Source of the DNA: Thalassotalea sp. 1_MG-2023
Lineage (GTDB): Bacteria > Pseudomonadota > Gammaproteobacteria > Enterobacterales > Alteromonadaceae
Direction of reading: 5' to 3'
DNA: 64,000 nt
Assembly (NCBI RefSeq): GCF_030546745.1
Contig: NZ_JAUOPD010000009.1
Location: 84,920 to 148,919 of the forward strand
The notes beneath the pieces were generated by a model. The model ran no database searches. It was not told the DNA's origin and was given only the letters and a program-made list of their open reading frames with translations. The position numbers and the translations under genes were made by a program. Positions 9,187 through 18,856 of the stretch are shown in pieces (the stretch's first letter is position 1; every line of letters starts with the position of its first letter).

Positions 9187-10062
9187 CTACCCACACCATG
9201 CGGTTGGATGTTTAATTCGTTTCCGATACTCTTTAGGAGTTGCCCCTTTAAGCATTCTAAACCGACGGTTAAAATTCGAGAGGTTGTTAAAGCCACATTT
9301 ATCGCTAATTGCTGATATTTGCGTGTCGCTATCAATTAATAGCTTACATGCCTTGCCAATACGTAGTTGATTGATAAATTGGTTAATGGTGTGTTCAGTT
9401 CTTTGTTTAAAAAAGCGATGCAAATGATTGGTGCTCATATGCACAAGCTCTGCTAAGTTCTCTACTGTTAACGGCTCAGTATAGTGTTGGTAAATATAGC
9501 TCATCACTTTATCGAGTTTAGCAACTGAACTACTTTGTTGATAATCTTTGCTAAAAGTACTGCTTGATAATACTGTTGCATGTTGATCTTTTACCATGAG
9601 ATTAAGAAGCTCTAGTAACAGTAAGTAACGTTCTAGTGGATCAGCATAGGTCATTGCTTTAAAAATATTGGTACTTTTGGCAACAACTTCATTGCTAAAC
9701 TCAATACCGCGTCTGGTGAGCGTTAAAAAATTTTCTAATATTTTTAGCTCTGGGTTCTCTTGTACTAAAGAATCAAGCCATTGCTGTGGAATTTGAGCCA
9801 CATATACTGTGAGTTGTTTAAAACCTTTTAGTGGCCGACAATGCCAACTATGAGGTAGGTTGGGCCCTAGTATCACCAAGTTTGCTTGCTGATAATAATT
9901 AACATGATCTCCTACATGTTTTGAGCCGATGCTATTTAAGGTTAAGCAAATTTCATACTCTGGATGATAATGCCAATTGAACTCAATGCTGTCTAAATCG
10001 ACTTGTGCGAAACGCCAAGAACAACTGTCACTTGGAATACTTTTGCCACAGGTTGCTTTCAT
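9187..10062 (-). CDS. AraC family transcriptional regulator with N-terminal cupin
   Basis: A 291-residue regulator. Residues about 20-100 form a cupin-like sensor (HYHPEYEICLTLNSIG, then LVILGPNLPHSWHC). The C-terminal about 100 residues hold two HTH motifs: LTVENLAELVHMSTNHLHRFF, then ISAISDKCGFNNLSNFNRRF followed by GATPKEYRK. AGGAG lies 6 bp before the ATG. It faces the chitin-oligosaccharide deacetylase across 471 bp, so it may control that gene, perhaps in response to a chitin-derived sugar. That link is inference from position. Confidence 0.9.
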   Translation of the reverse strand: MKATCGKSIPSDSCSWRFAQVDLDSIEFNWHYHPEYEICLTLNSIGSKHVGDHVNYYQQANLVILGPNLPHSWHCRPLKGFKQLTVYVAQIPQQWLDSLVQENPELKILENFLTLTRRGIEFSNEVVAKSTNIFKAMTYADPLERYLLLLELLNLMVKDQHATVLSSSTFSKDYQQSSSVAKLDKVMSYIYQHYTEPLTVENLAELVHMSTNHLHRFFKQRTEHTINQFINQLRIGKACKLLIDSDTQISAISDKCGFNNLSNFNRRFRMLKGATPKEYRKRIKHPTAWCG

Positions 10063-10533
10063 AGCGGTCTCCTATCTTCAAATGCTTAAAATTTATCAGT
10101 TGTAAATTTCGATAACTTCCATGCTTCACATTTAAATGGGGGACGGTGAAGATTGAAAAATAATAGCGTAAATACTATTTTTTTGTCTTTCATTTTTTTG
10201 ATCAAAACTATAACAAATACATCTATGTAAGAGCTTTTTGCATGATTTTTGTTCAGCGTCTTTTAAGTAAATAAACTCTTTCAGTAGATGTACTAGTTTC
10301 TCGGCTTATTAATTTTTGAGTGAATAAAGGTACTACACCTGATCTGTCGAAATGAAACTTTGAGTCGTTAAGTTTACAAAATCAATGTTCTGCAGAGATT
10401 GAAAGACTATGTTAGAAATTTACATAAATTGAAGAGTTTAGTACCACTTATCTTTTCTCACTGTTCTAGGATATTTACCAACCATTGAAACTGATCGATG
10501 GCTTTTAAAAACGTGTGAAAGGAAACAATAAAA
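10063..10533. other. Divergent regulatory region, AraC gene / deacetylase gene
   Basis: 471 bp of AT-rich sequence with no credible ORF. It must hold both promoters. TTGATCAA near 10199 is a short palindrome, but too short to assign. I could not identify direct-repeat AraC half-sites by eye. Confidence 0.5.
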
Positions 10534-11805
10534 ATGAAATTTACAAATTTAGCGTGTGTAATTGCCTTAGCTTGTGCAGCTACAACAGCAACAGCAAATG
10601 ATAAAAAAATATATCTTACTTTTGATGATGGTCCAATGAATGCAACACCCGCTTTATTAGATACATTGAAAGCTGGTGGTATAAAAGCTACTTTTTATAT
10701 CAATGCTTGGCATTTAGATGGCATAGGTGATGAAAATGAAGATCAAGCATTAGTAGCTTTACAACAAACACTTAATGATGGTCATGTTGTCGGTAATCAT
10801 AGCTATGATCATATGGTACATAATTGTGTTGATGAGTTTGGACCTACAAGTGGTGCTGATTGTAATGCTACAGGGTTACATCAAATTAATTCATATGTTG
10901 ACCCAGTGTATGATGCATCAATGTTTGCCAAAAACTTAACAGTGTTAATGCAGTATTTGCCAAACATTACCAGTTATCCAAACTATCAAGCAGAGACGCT
11001 TGCTCGACTACCCTACACAAACGGTTGGCGCTCAAGTCAGGATTTGAAAGCAGATGGTTTATGTGCAACATCAGATGATTTTTTACCCTGGGAGCCAGGG
11101 TATGTCTGTGATCCAGATAACCCATCTAACAGCTCTGTGGCGGGTATTGAAGTATCTAATATTCTTTCAGATCAAAATTATATTTTACATGGCTGGGATC
11201 TTGATTGGGCACCTGAAAACTGGGGGATCCCTTTCCCTGCAAATAGTCTTACAGAAGCCGACACTATGCTAAGTTACGTGGATGCAGCGTTAAATGCTTG
11301 TGCACCAGTGACGATTAACCCTGTTAATTCGAAAGCGCATAACTTCCCTTGTGGCGATCGTTTACATGCAGATAAAGTAGTTATTTTAACTCATGACTTT
11401 TTGTTTGAAGACGGAAAGCGTGGTCAAGGTGCGACTAAAAACTTACCCAAATTAGCAGCATTTATTCAGCTTGCAAAAGCAGCAGGTTATGAATTCGACA
11501 CAATGGATAACTATGCACCTCAATGGCAAGTAGGTAACAGTTATACTGTTGGTGATTATGTAACATATAATAATGTAATTTATAAGGCTGATAGCACCCA
11601 TACAGCACAAAATGACTGGGCACCAGCAAGCACACCTTCGTTATGGTTACGTAACATGCCTACAAGTATTTGGGGTGAAAATGTATCGTATCAAACGGGC
11701 GATCTAGTGAAGTATATGGGAACTGAATATACAGTTGCTTCTGATCATGTATCTCAACCAAATTGGGCACCAAATGTAACGCCTGCTTTATACACTGCAC
11801 AATAG
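10534..11805 (+). CDS. Secreted chitin oligosaccharide (polysaccharide) deacetylase with two C-terminal CBM5/12-like domains
   Basis: A 423-residue NodB-fold (CE4) enzyme that removes acetyl groups from chitin oligosaccharides outside the cytoplasm. A signal peptide (about residues 1-21) precedes the catalytic domain. TFDDGP holds the base Asp 31 and metal Asp 32; GNHSYDH holds metal His 89 and His 93; LARLPYTNGWR and VILTHDF are the later CE4 motifs. After about residue 330 come two repeats of the chitin-binding CBM5/12 type (WQVGNSYTVGDYVTYNNVIY and WGENVSYQTGDLVKYMGTEY). This matches the Vibrio/Shewanella COD enzymes, whose diacetylchitobiose product triggers chitinase induction. AAGGAAA precedes the ATG. 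Confidence 0.92.
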   Translation: MKFTNLACVIALACAATTATANDKKIYLTFDDGPMNATPALLDTLKAGGIKATFYINAWHLDGIGDENEDQALVALQQTLNDGHVVGNHSYDHMVHNCVDEFGPTSGADCNATGLHQINSYVDPVYDASMFAKNLTVLMQYLPNITSYPNYQAETLARLPYTNGWRSSQDLKADGLCATSDDFLPWEPGYVCDPDNPSNSSVAGIEVSNILSDQNYILHGWDLDWAPENWGIPFPANSLTEADTMLSYVDAALNACAPVTINPVNSKAHNFPCGDRLHADKVVILTHDFLFEDGKRGQGATKNLPKLAAFIQLAKAAGYEFDTMDNYAPQWQVGNSYTVGDYVTYNNVIYKADSTHTAQNDWAPASTPSLWLRNMPTSIWGENVSYQTGDLVKYMGTEYTVASDHVSQPNWAPNVTPALYTAQ

Positions 11806-11824
11806 AACAACGGATGTTTAATTT

Positions 11825-11856
11825 AAGTTAAGACCCCAATTATGGTGTCTTAACTT
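11825..11856 (+). terminator. Hairpin after the deacetylase gene
   Basis: Inverted repeat AAGTTAAGAC/GTCTTAACTT about 20 bp after the stop; the T-run is weak, so terminator function is only likely. Confidence 0.5.
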
Positions 11857-11885
11857 GGATTACATCTTAATATTGTGTTCAACAA

Positions 11886-12635
11886 TTATTTTCCTAATTT
11901 TAGCTTGAGCTTTTTCATGTGCGCGTTAAACGCCTTATCGAATTCAGATAATCCACATGCAAAGCTTTCTCGTGAGGTTACCCCACTCATGCCAATTGAA
12001 GATAAATCGCGTTCAACGTAACAAGTACCATCTTCGCCTTTAATCATTTCTATACCACCACCGAGCGTTTGCGTTGCATTTTTACGTTTTTCATCCACAT
12101 TAATTGTTACGGTTGAGTGAGGAACAAGTGCAGGCTTAGGGTTGAAGATTGATCCTTTTGCTTGACCTTCACCAAGTCGTGTAACGTTGTCGAACATTGC
12201 TTGTTCACGTTTTTCATTGATTGCTTCAATAGCACTAAATGTTTTTGTGCTTAAAGGGGACTCCAAAACCTTTTTCTTTTCAAGCATCTTATCTGGGTTG
12301 TTAACTATCGCTGGTAAAGATTGACTCTTTTCTTGGTTAACAGGTGTAGACGTTGGAATCTTGGCTTTAGGTGTAACAGATACATCAGCAACACGTTCTT
12401 TAGCAGTTTCGGTTACGTGTTTATTATCTTTTTCTATTTGAACACTTTTAGTAGGTTTCTCAGAAGGTGTTAACGGGGTTTCTTCTATTTGTGGTCGTTG
12501 ATATAAATAACTTTTTATTGGCTTTACATGCTCAATGGCTTTATCAATACTCACCTTTGCTTGACTAATCACCCATAATAAAACTAGGTGAATAGCGATG
12601 GAGAAAAATAAAGCTGAATAGATTCCTTTTAACAC
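11886..12635 (-). CDS. Membrane-anchored protein with TonB-like N-terminus, function unknown
   Basis: A 249-residue protein. One N-terminal transmembrane helix (LFFSIAIHLVLLWVISQA, with a His as in TonB-type anchors) is followed by a Pro/Lys/Glu-rich linker to about residue 110. A globular C-terminal part contains GGGIEMIKGEDGTCYVERDL and two Cys that could pair in the periplasm. It is not TonB: no C-terminal TonB fold is recognisable and no ExbBD is nearby. The start appears to be GTG at 12635 with no obvious Shine-Dalgarno, so the exact start is uncertain. I recognise no named family. Confidence 0.72.
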   Translation of the reverse strand: MLKGIYSALFFSIAIHLVLLWVISQAKVSIDKAIEHVKPIKSYLYQRPQIEETPLTPSEKPTKSVQIEKDNKHVTETAKERVADVSVTPKAKIPTSTPVNQEKSQSLPAIVNNPDKMLEKKKVLESPLSTKTFSAIEAINEKREQAMFDNVTRLGEGQAKGSIFNPKPALVPHSTVTINVDEKRKNATQTLGGGIEMIKGEDGTCYVERDLSSIGMSGVTSRESFACGLSEFDKAFNAHMKKLKLKLGK

Positions 12636-12932
12636 TATTTAAATTATCGTTAATTACACTGTAACGATAGACCTCCTAGTTGCGCCTTAGTTCAAGATAA
12701 TAATGAACTTTTTAGCTTTCTGTGTTTTAAGTTGGGGTAATAATCTAAAAAGCCATTTAAGGCTGATGATGTTAATAATCAGTTGGTATTCATCGAAAAC
12801 TAAAATGGTATTTATGTGTTAAGAAAAACGGTCAATAACCGACTTTTCAGGTAGTAATAACATATGATAAGTCGCGCGTTAGAGACGTTTTTCCTCTATA
12901 CTTATATTACTCATTCACCGCGTGAGACAGCG

Positions 12933-13313
12933 ATGGAATACGATTTTATTCATGATCCTATTACAGGACAGGCGAAAGCCAACTTTTCTTTAGACCACCA
13001 ATTATTAGGGCCTTGGCTAGAAACTGAAATTGGGTGTGATGTTGATAAATTATCAAAAATATTAATAGCGATTAAACGTATTGAGCAAGGCAAAGAACAA
13101 GAATTAATGATTATGGGGAGTGAATACACACTAACGCTGAATAGCCAAGACGCCATGGTAAACATGAACGTGATGCTTAATGGTGAAGTGATTATGCCAG
13201 ATGAATTAATCGCTGATGCGTTACAATTTGACTTTCAAGAAGGAGTGAGCTGTGGTGTTGATGATTTACGTTATATATTGTTGTCTTGGGAGCAATTCAT
13301 CAATAGTAACTAA
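12933..13313 (+). CDS. yacL: UPF0231 family protein YacL
   Basis: A 126-residue cytoplasmic protein of unknown function matching E. coli YacL along its length: MEYDFIHDPITGQAKANFSLDHQLLGPWL at the start, EQGKEQELMIMGSEYTL in the middle and GVSCGVDDLRYILLSWEQFI at the end. The ORF extends upstream to 12864, but family alignment places the start at ATG 12933. In E. coli yacL follows acnB; here they are 6 kb apart and on opposite strands, so the neighbourhood is rearranged. Confidence 0.9.
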   Translation: MEYDFIHDPITGQAKANFSLDHQLLGPWLETEIGCDVDKLSKILIAIKRIEQGKEQELMIMGSEYTLTLNSQDAMVNMNVMLNGEVIMPDELIADALQFDFQEGVSCGVDDLRYILLSWEQFINSN

Positions 13314-13777
13314 AATTAAATCAAGTTGAATTATCTTATTAAATTTATTGATATTTTGCTCACTCGGGCAAATAATGAAAGCAACCTAAATATAAAGTGT
13401 GTCGTGTGTGAATGTGATATTGAGCTATTTACTGCGATTTAAGCATATGCAGGGCTGTAAGTTGTGATGATACATACATTACCTTTTCTGTTTTCTTATA
13501 ATTTCAGCCTTTATTGTCAAAATTATAGCTTCAAAAATGAAAGAAGAATAAGTGTAACTGTTTGACAATAATGGCAATACTGTTCATCTTGTATTATCAA
13601 GTCTTACGATTAATTACTCTGTGGATTCTATTCGTCATGAGATAATATTCGCAGATTTTGCTATGTTTTCTAAAGCATTCAAATAAAGTTGAAGCGTTTA
13701 AGTGGTACTGTTTAAAACGGTCTGAACACTATAATCAGCATAAAGGCAATTATGCCAATGCAGGAGGTCATCGTTTA
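13314..13777. other. Long intergenic region upstream of the sugar dehydrogenase gene
   Basis: 464 bp, AT-rich, without a convincing ORF or strong hairpin. A TTGACA at about 13562 could be part of the promoter for the downstream pair, but no well-spaced -10 is obvious. Confidence 0.45.
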
Positions 13778-14929
13778 ATGTCTTTAAAATCAATATTAAA
13801 GTGTCAGTTTTTACTGACTGTCATCTTATTTTCTCAGCAAAGCTATGCTTTAGATTCACATCCGCTTGATACTCAAACTTATGCTGATAAATTTACGACA
13901 GAACTTGTCACAAGCGGTATAAATGTTCCTTGGGGCATGGTGCAATTGCCAAGTGGCGAGCTATTGGTGACAGAACGCAGCGGATCTTTATACCTAATTT
14001 CTCCTAAAACGGGTAAAAAACATACTCTATCAGGTTTGCCTGCTATTGATGCAAATGGGCAAGGAGGTTTGCTCGATATTGCTTTACACCCTAATTATCA
14101 AGAACATCCTTGGCTTTATTTTACTTATGCAAGTAAGGCTGGTAAGCCTGAAGGCAGTCATACCGCATTAGCTCGTGCTAAATTGTCATCGAATAAGCAA
14201 GCACTTGTTGATGTGGAGGTGCTTTATAAAGCAACGGGGAACACAACGCGTGGCCAACATTATGGCAGTAGAATTGCCTTTGATAATCACGGTTATGTGT
14301 ATTTTTCTATTGGCGATCGTGGCGCTCGTGATGTAAATCCGCAAGATTTAACTCGTGATGCTGGAAAAATACTCCGCTTACACCTTGATGGGCAGATACC
14401 TGAAGATAATCCTTTTGTGAGTACTAGCAAGGCAAAGGCTGCTGTTTATAGCTATGGTCATAGAAATCCTCAAGGGTTGGTTTATCGATTTGATACTCAA
14501 CAGCTTTGGTCGCATGAACATGGACCTCGAGGTGGTGATGAACTTAATTTAATCGAAAAAGGTGGTAATTATGGTTGGCCCGTTGTTAGTCATGGCGTTA
14601 ATTATAATGGCACCATTTTTACACAATTGACCGAAAAGGAGGGGATGACTCAACCGAAATTATACTGGAAACCGTCAATAGCGCCTTCTGCCTTTATTCA
14701 TGTGACCTCAGATGTTTTTCCTCGTTTAAAAGGAAAGCTATTACTGGGTTCGATGAAGTTTGGTTATATTGTCGCTATTGAGATAAATGAACAACAAAGT
14801 ATTAACCAATACCAAGTATTAAAAGGTGTAGGGCGAGTCAGAAGCCTGCTTCAAGGTAATGATGGAAATATTTATATTGGCTTAGATGGTAAAGGTGTTC
14901 ATAAAATTGTCCTATCAAAAACGGAATAA
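13778..14929 (+). CDS. Periplasmic PQQ-dependent aldose (YliI-type) sugar dehydrogenase
   Basis: A 383-residue soluble quinoprotein of the glucose/sorbosone dehydrogenase family, oxidising aldoses in the periplasm with PQQ and calcium. Visible motifs are VPWGMVQLPSGELLVTERSG at the first propeller blade, GQGGLLDIALHPNY, GQHYGSRIAF, GHRNPQGL, and WSHEHGPRGGDELN with LIEKGGNYGWP. A signal peptide ends near SYA. The ORF opens at 13658, but AGGAGGT (13762-13768) nine bases before ATG 13778 fixes the start. Only 18 bp separate it from the hybrid kinase, so the two are probably co-transcribed. No PQQ biosynthesis genes lie in the window. Confidence 0.9.
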   Translation: MSLKSILKCQFLLTVILFSQQSYALDSHPLDTQTYADKFTTELVTSGINVPWGMVQLPSGELLVTERSGSLYLISPKTGKKHTLSGLPAIDANGQGGLLDIALHPNYQEHPWLYFTYASKAGKPEGSHTALARAKLSSNKQALVDVEVLYKATGNTTRGQHYGSRIAFDNHGYVYFSIGDRGARDVNPQDLTRDAGKILRLHLDGQIPEDNPFVSTSKAKAAVYSYGHRNPQGLVYRFDTQQLWSHEHGPRGGDELNLIEKGGNYGWPVVSHGVNYNGTIFTQLTEKEGMTQPKLYWKPSIAPSAFIHVTSDVFPRLKGKLLLGSMKFGYIVAIEINEQQSINQYQVLKGVGRVRSLLQGNDGNIYIGLDGKGVHKIVLSKTE

Positions 14930-14947
14930 GTATAAAAGGATTTTGCC

Positions 14948-17900
14948 ATGAGTGAATTAACGTTAACGCGAAAAGTGAGAAAGCGTAATATTACTGCGTT
15001 ATGCTTTTTTGCATTGTTAGCAACGTTATCTTATGCACTGACAAGTAATGTTATTAAACAACAGCAGCATGATGCGCGTATTATTAATGTTGCTGGAATG
15101 CAACGCATGTTGTCACAAAAAATAGCATTGCACATTCATGAATATTCGAGGTCCGTAGAGAAGAACCAAAGCACACCGAATATCACTCAACTTCTGCAAG
15201 CAGCAACCTTAAAAATCAATGAAAACCAACAGTTTTTAACCAATACTATTCTAGCCAATGATGAGCTGTTTTCTGAAAAATTAACTCGGTTTTATTTTGA
15301 TCCTCCTTTGGATCTTAATAAACGAATCAACCTCTTAAATAAACATGTATCGACCATATTATCATTAAAAAATGTAGACGAAATTAACGCTTATATTGCA
15401 ACATATCTACCAGCTCACCTGATAGAAAATTTACTAAGCGACTTAAACAAAGCTGTTACTTTAATTGAACAACAAGCACAAGAAAGAGTTGCGCTAGCAA
15501 TTACATTAAAAACAGTCACCTGGTTTCTTAGTATCGGTGGGCTTCTTATTGCTTACATCATATTATTTAGACCTACTCAGAAAGCGCTTAAAACAAATTA
15601 TACTGAGCTAATACAGGCTAAAAATGAAAGTGCTGAGTATCAATTTGCTATTAATCGACATGCTGTTGTTTACAAAATTGATCAGCAAGGCATGCTAACT
15701 TACGTAAATCAAAATTTCGTGAAATTTTATGGTTATCAGGAACATGAGTCGGTTGGTTTAAGCGTATTTACTATTTGCTCTGATGATTATTCTCAGGAAA
15801 CTTTTTCAACAATTTTTGCAACCTGTCTTAAAGAAGGATATTGGCATGGTCAATCGGAAAATATAGACAATGCTGGTAGAACATTATGGTTTGATACCAC
15901 TATAGTTGCATTAAAAAATGAACATGATGAGCATGGCAGAATTGAAAATTTTATTGTTATTCAAAATGATATCGAAGAACAGAAAAAAACTGAATTAGCC
16001 TTAAGTGAATTACATCGTATTACTTCAAATACTGCGCTTGCATTTGATGTGAAAGTTAACGAATTACTTGCGCTGGGCAGTAAATTATTTAATTTACCTT
16101 TCGGCATTTTAAGTGAGATAAAAGAAGGTCAATACACCATTCTTCATTGTATATCACCGAATGGAGAATTAGCACCAGGCGCTCAGTTTAGCTTTGACCA
16201 TACATACTGCTGGCATACCTACTTAGCCAATGAACCTAAAGCTTTTCATCATGTAGGCGAAAGTGAAATACGTGAACACCCATGTTATGAAAATTTTTCT
16301 TTAGAAAGTTATATTGGTGTCCCTATTTACGTAGAAGATAAACGTTTCGGTACGTTAAATTTTTCAAGCCCTGAACCGGCTGCGAACCCATTTAGCGAGC
16401 GAGAACTTGAACTTATCCAGCTTATCGGCAATTGGGTAGGAGTAGAATTCACGCGACAATTTCAACAGAAACGTATGTTTGAGCAGCAAAGAATGATGGA
16501 GCAAATGGCACATCAAGCTCGTATTGGTGCATGGGAAGTTGATTTAACCAATGAAACATTACATTGGTCAGCAATGACAAAAATGATCCATGAAGTTGAT
16601 GATAATTACCAGCCCAATTTGCACACCGCCCTTGAGTTTTATAAAGAAGGGAAAAGTAGGCTGCGCATTGAAGAAGCCTTAAAAAATGTGACTGAAAAAG
16701 GTGGTTCGTTTAGTGTTGAGTGTCAAATTGTTACGGCAAAAGGCCGAGAAATATGGGCTGTAGCCCGTGGTACAGCTGAACATAAAAACGGAAACTGCGT
16801 TAGAGTGTTTGGCTCTATTCAAGATGTATCAGAGCGTGTGCGTACAGCAGAAGAAATTAAACGTTTCAATCAACGAATGACATTGGCGGCAGACTCTGCG
16901 GGTATTGGTGTTTGGGAATATGACGTCGTAAATGATGTACTGAAATGGGATGATTGGATGTGCAGGCTCTATGCCATTGATCGTAATAAATTTTCAGGAG
17001 GAATTGAGGTTTGGGAAAACAGTATTCACCCAGATGATAAAGCGCGTGTTCAGGAGGCATTTAACAAATCAAATATCGCCGATCAAAAGCTTGAAATTCA
17101 ATTTAAAATCATTTGGCCATCAGGTGAGGTAAGGCACATTCAAGCTGCTGCACTTGCATTAGTTGATATAAACGGTAAAACAAAAGCATTAATCGGTGTG
17201 AATTACGACATTACAGAGCGCGTTGAAAATGAAATGGCGCTTACGCAAGCTAAACTTCAAGCGGAGTCTGCAGCCAATGCCAAAAATGAATTTCTCGCAA
17301 GTATGAGCCATGAAATTCGCACACCCATGAATGGCGTGATAGGTATGTTAGATCTGTTACAAGATACCAAGCTTGATATTGATCAAAGTCAGCGGGTTAG
17401 AATCGCGCAAGAAAGTGCGAATTCTTTATTAACGTTAATTAATGATATTTTAGATTTTTCAAAAGTTGATGCTGGGAAGCTAGATTTAGAGCATATTTCT
17501 TTTAATATAATTGACACGCTTTCCAGCTTTATTCGTTCTATGTCTTTGCAAGCGCAACAGAAAGGGCTTGAGTTAATCTTGGATGCAACAGAGGTCGAGC
17601 AATGTTTAGTGATGGGAGATCCTAACCGTATTCGTCAAATATTGATAAATTTAGTCGCAAACGCAATTAAATTTACTGAAAAAGGTGAGGTAGTGGTTAG
17701 TGTAGCCCTAAATGAAGCTAGCGATACAGATTATCAATTAACGATATCGGTAAAAGATACCGGTATTGGCATACCTACAGAGCGTCAAGCTAAGTTATTT
17801 AACGTTTTCGAACAACTAGACGCATCAACAACTCGCCAATATGGCGGTACAGGCTTAGGTTTAGCAATCGTGAAAAAGCTTTGTTTACAAATGAGAGGAA

Positions 17901-18856
17901 ATATTCGAGTTGTCAGTGAACATGAGCAAGGAAGTGAGTTTATATGTCACATATTGTTAAACAAAGCGACAGATAAATTACCGGTTAAACCAGCAAACCA
18001 TAAGATAAATTCCGTGCTTGTTGTCGATAAAAACCGTACCGCTGGTGAAGTGCTTTGTCGTCAACTCAATCATTGGCAGATTAATGCGCAATATGCTGAG
18101 GATGGAAAACAAGCAATAATGATGTGCGAACAACTTGTTGCAAGTGAAAAGCCGTTATTTGATGTAATATTAATCGATGTTGAATTACCGCTTGTTGGTG
18201 AAAATCACCTCATTGAACGATTAGATGCTGATAGTCGCTTTGATGCACTAAATATCATTATTATGACGCCCGTGAATATGCCAAGTATTGTTAGTCCTTT
18301 TATGTCGTTAAACTTACATCAACATATCACAAAGCCTGTGACGACAGATGCTCTGTTATCTATTGTGAATGCCGATAATAAAGGTATTGATAATGTGTTA
18401 AGTAACACGATTTCTTATAAAGAAGAACGCACGAACGCTTCGAATAAACCTATCGATGACGTTGTTAACCCACGCGTATTATTGGTTGAGGATAACCGTA
18501 TTAATCAGGTAGTCGCCAAAGGTGTATTAACAAAATTTGGTATTGAATGTGAGGTTGCACAACATGGCCTGGAAGCCTTAGCGACATTAAATAGTTTTGA
18601 TGATGATTATTTTCAGTTGATTTTAATGGATTGCCAAATGCCAGAAATGGATGGCTATCAAGCAACCGAAGCAATACGCGCAGGAGAAGCAGGTATTAGC
18701 TATCAAACGATTCCTATCGTTGCTATGACAGCTAATGCTATGAAAGGAGACCGAGAAAAATGCCTAGCTGCAGGAATGGATGAGTACATCACCAAACCTA
18801 TAAGCCAAGAAAAAGTAAAATCGATTCTCTCGCAATACTTTTCTATCGTAGAATAA
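14948..18856 (+). CDS. Hybrid sensor histidine kinase with PilJ-like sensor, PAS/GAF/PAS/PAS and two receiver domains
   Basis: A 1302-residue inner-membrane multistep phosphorelay kinase. In order: TM helix (about 18-36); periplasmic PilJ/NarX-like helical sensor with NVAGMQRMLSQKIALHIHEY; second TM (about 190-208); PAS; GAF (about 350-510); two further PAS domains; HisKA with MSHEIRTPMNG (phospho-His 788); HATPase with NLVANAIKF and GGTGLGLAIV; receiver 1 (Asp 1077 in LIDVELP); receiver 2 (Asp 1228 in LMDCQMP). No HPt domain is present, so an external one is expected. The stop TAA (18854-18856) coincides with the left end of a MITE-like element, so the natural C-terminus may be slightly altered. 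Confidence 0.93.
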   Translation: MSELTLTRKVRKRNITALCFFALLATLSYALTSNVIKQQQHDARIINVAGMQRMLSQKIALHIHEYSRSVEKNQSTPNITQLLQAATLKINENQQFLTNTILANDELFSEKLTRFYFDPPLDLNKRINLLNKHVSTILSLKNVDEINAYIATYLPAHLIENLLSDLNKAVTLIEQQAQERVALAITLKTVTWFLSIGGLLIAYIILFRPTQKALKTNYTELIQAKNESAEYQFAINRHAVVYKIDQQGMLTYVNQNFVKFYGYQEHESVGLSVFTICSDDYSQETFSTIFATCLKEGYWHGQSENIDNAGRTLWFDTTIVALKNEHDEHGRIENFIVIQNDIEEQKKTELALSELHRITSNTALAFDVKVNELLALGSKLFNLPFGILSEIKEGQYTILHCISPNGELAPGAQFSFDHTYCWHTYLANEPKAFHHVGESEIREHPCYENFSLESYIGVPIYVEDKRFGTLNFSSPEPAANPFSERELELIQLIGNWVGVEFTRQFQQKRMFEQQRMMEQMAHQARIGAWEVDLTNETLHWSAMTKMIHEVDDNYQPNLHTALEFYKEGKSRLRIEEALKNVTEKGGSFSVECQIVTAKGREIWAVARGTAEHKNGNCVRVFGSIQDVSERVRTAEEIKRFNQRMTLAADSAGIGVWEYDVVNDVLKWDDWMCRLYAIDRNKFSGGIEVWENSIHPDDKARVQEAFNKSNIADQKLEIQFKIIWPSGEVRHIQAAALALVDINGKTKALIGVNYDITERVENEMALTQAKLQAESAANAKNEFLASMSHEIRTPMNGVIGMLDLLQDTKLDIDQSQRVRIAQESANSLLTLINDILDFSKVDAGKLDLEHISFNIIDTLSSFIRSMSLQAQQKGLELILDATEVEQCLVMGDPNRIRQILINLVANAIKFTEKGEVVVSVALNEASDTDYQLTISVKDTGIGIPTERQAKLFNVFEQLDASTTRQYGGTGLGLAIVKKLCLQMRGNIRVVSEHEQGSEFICHILLNKATDKLPVKPANHKINSVLVVDKNRTAGEVLCRQLNHWQINAQYAEDGKQAIMMCEQLVASEKPLFDVILIDVELPLVGENHLIERLDADSRFDALNIIIMTPVNMPSIVSPFMSLNLHQHITKPVTTDALLSIVNADNKGIDNVLSNTISYKEERTNASNKPIDDVVNPRVLLVEDNRINQVVAKGVLTKFGIECEVAQHGLEALATLNSFDDDYFQLILMDCQMPEMDGYQATEAIRAGEAGISYQTIPIVAMTANAMKGDREKCLAAGMDEYITKPISQEKVKSILSQYFSIVE

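Noticed and set aside
10191..10206. TTGATCAA palindrome as an FNR site
   Set aside because: The 4-nt spacer between half-sites is absent, so it cannot be an FNR box.
11886..12635. Annotation as TonB
   Set aside because: Only the anchor and linker look similar; the C-terminal domain and the ExbBD context are missing.
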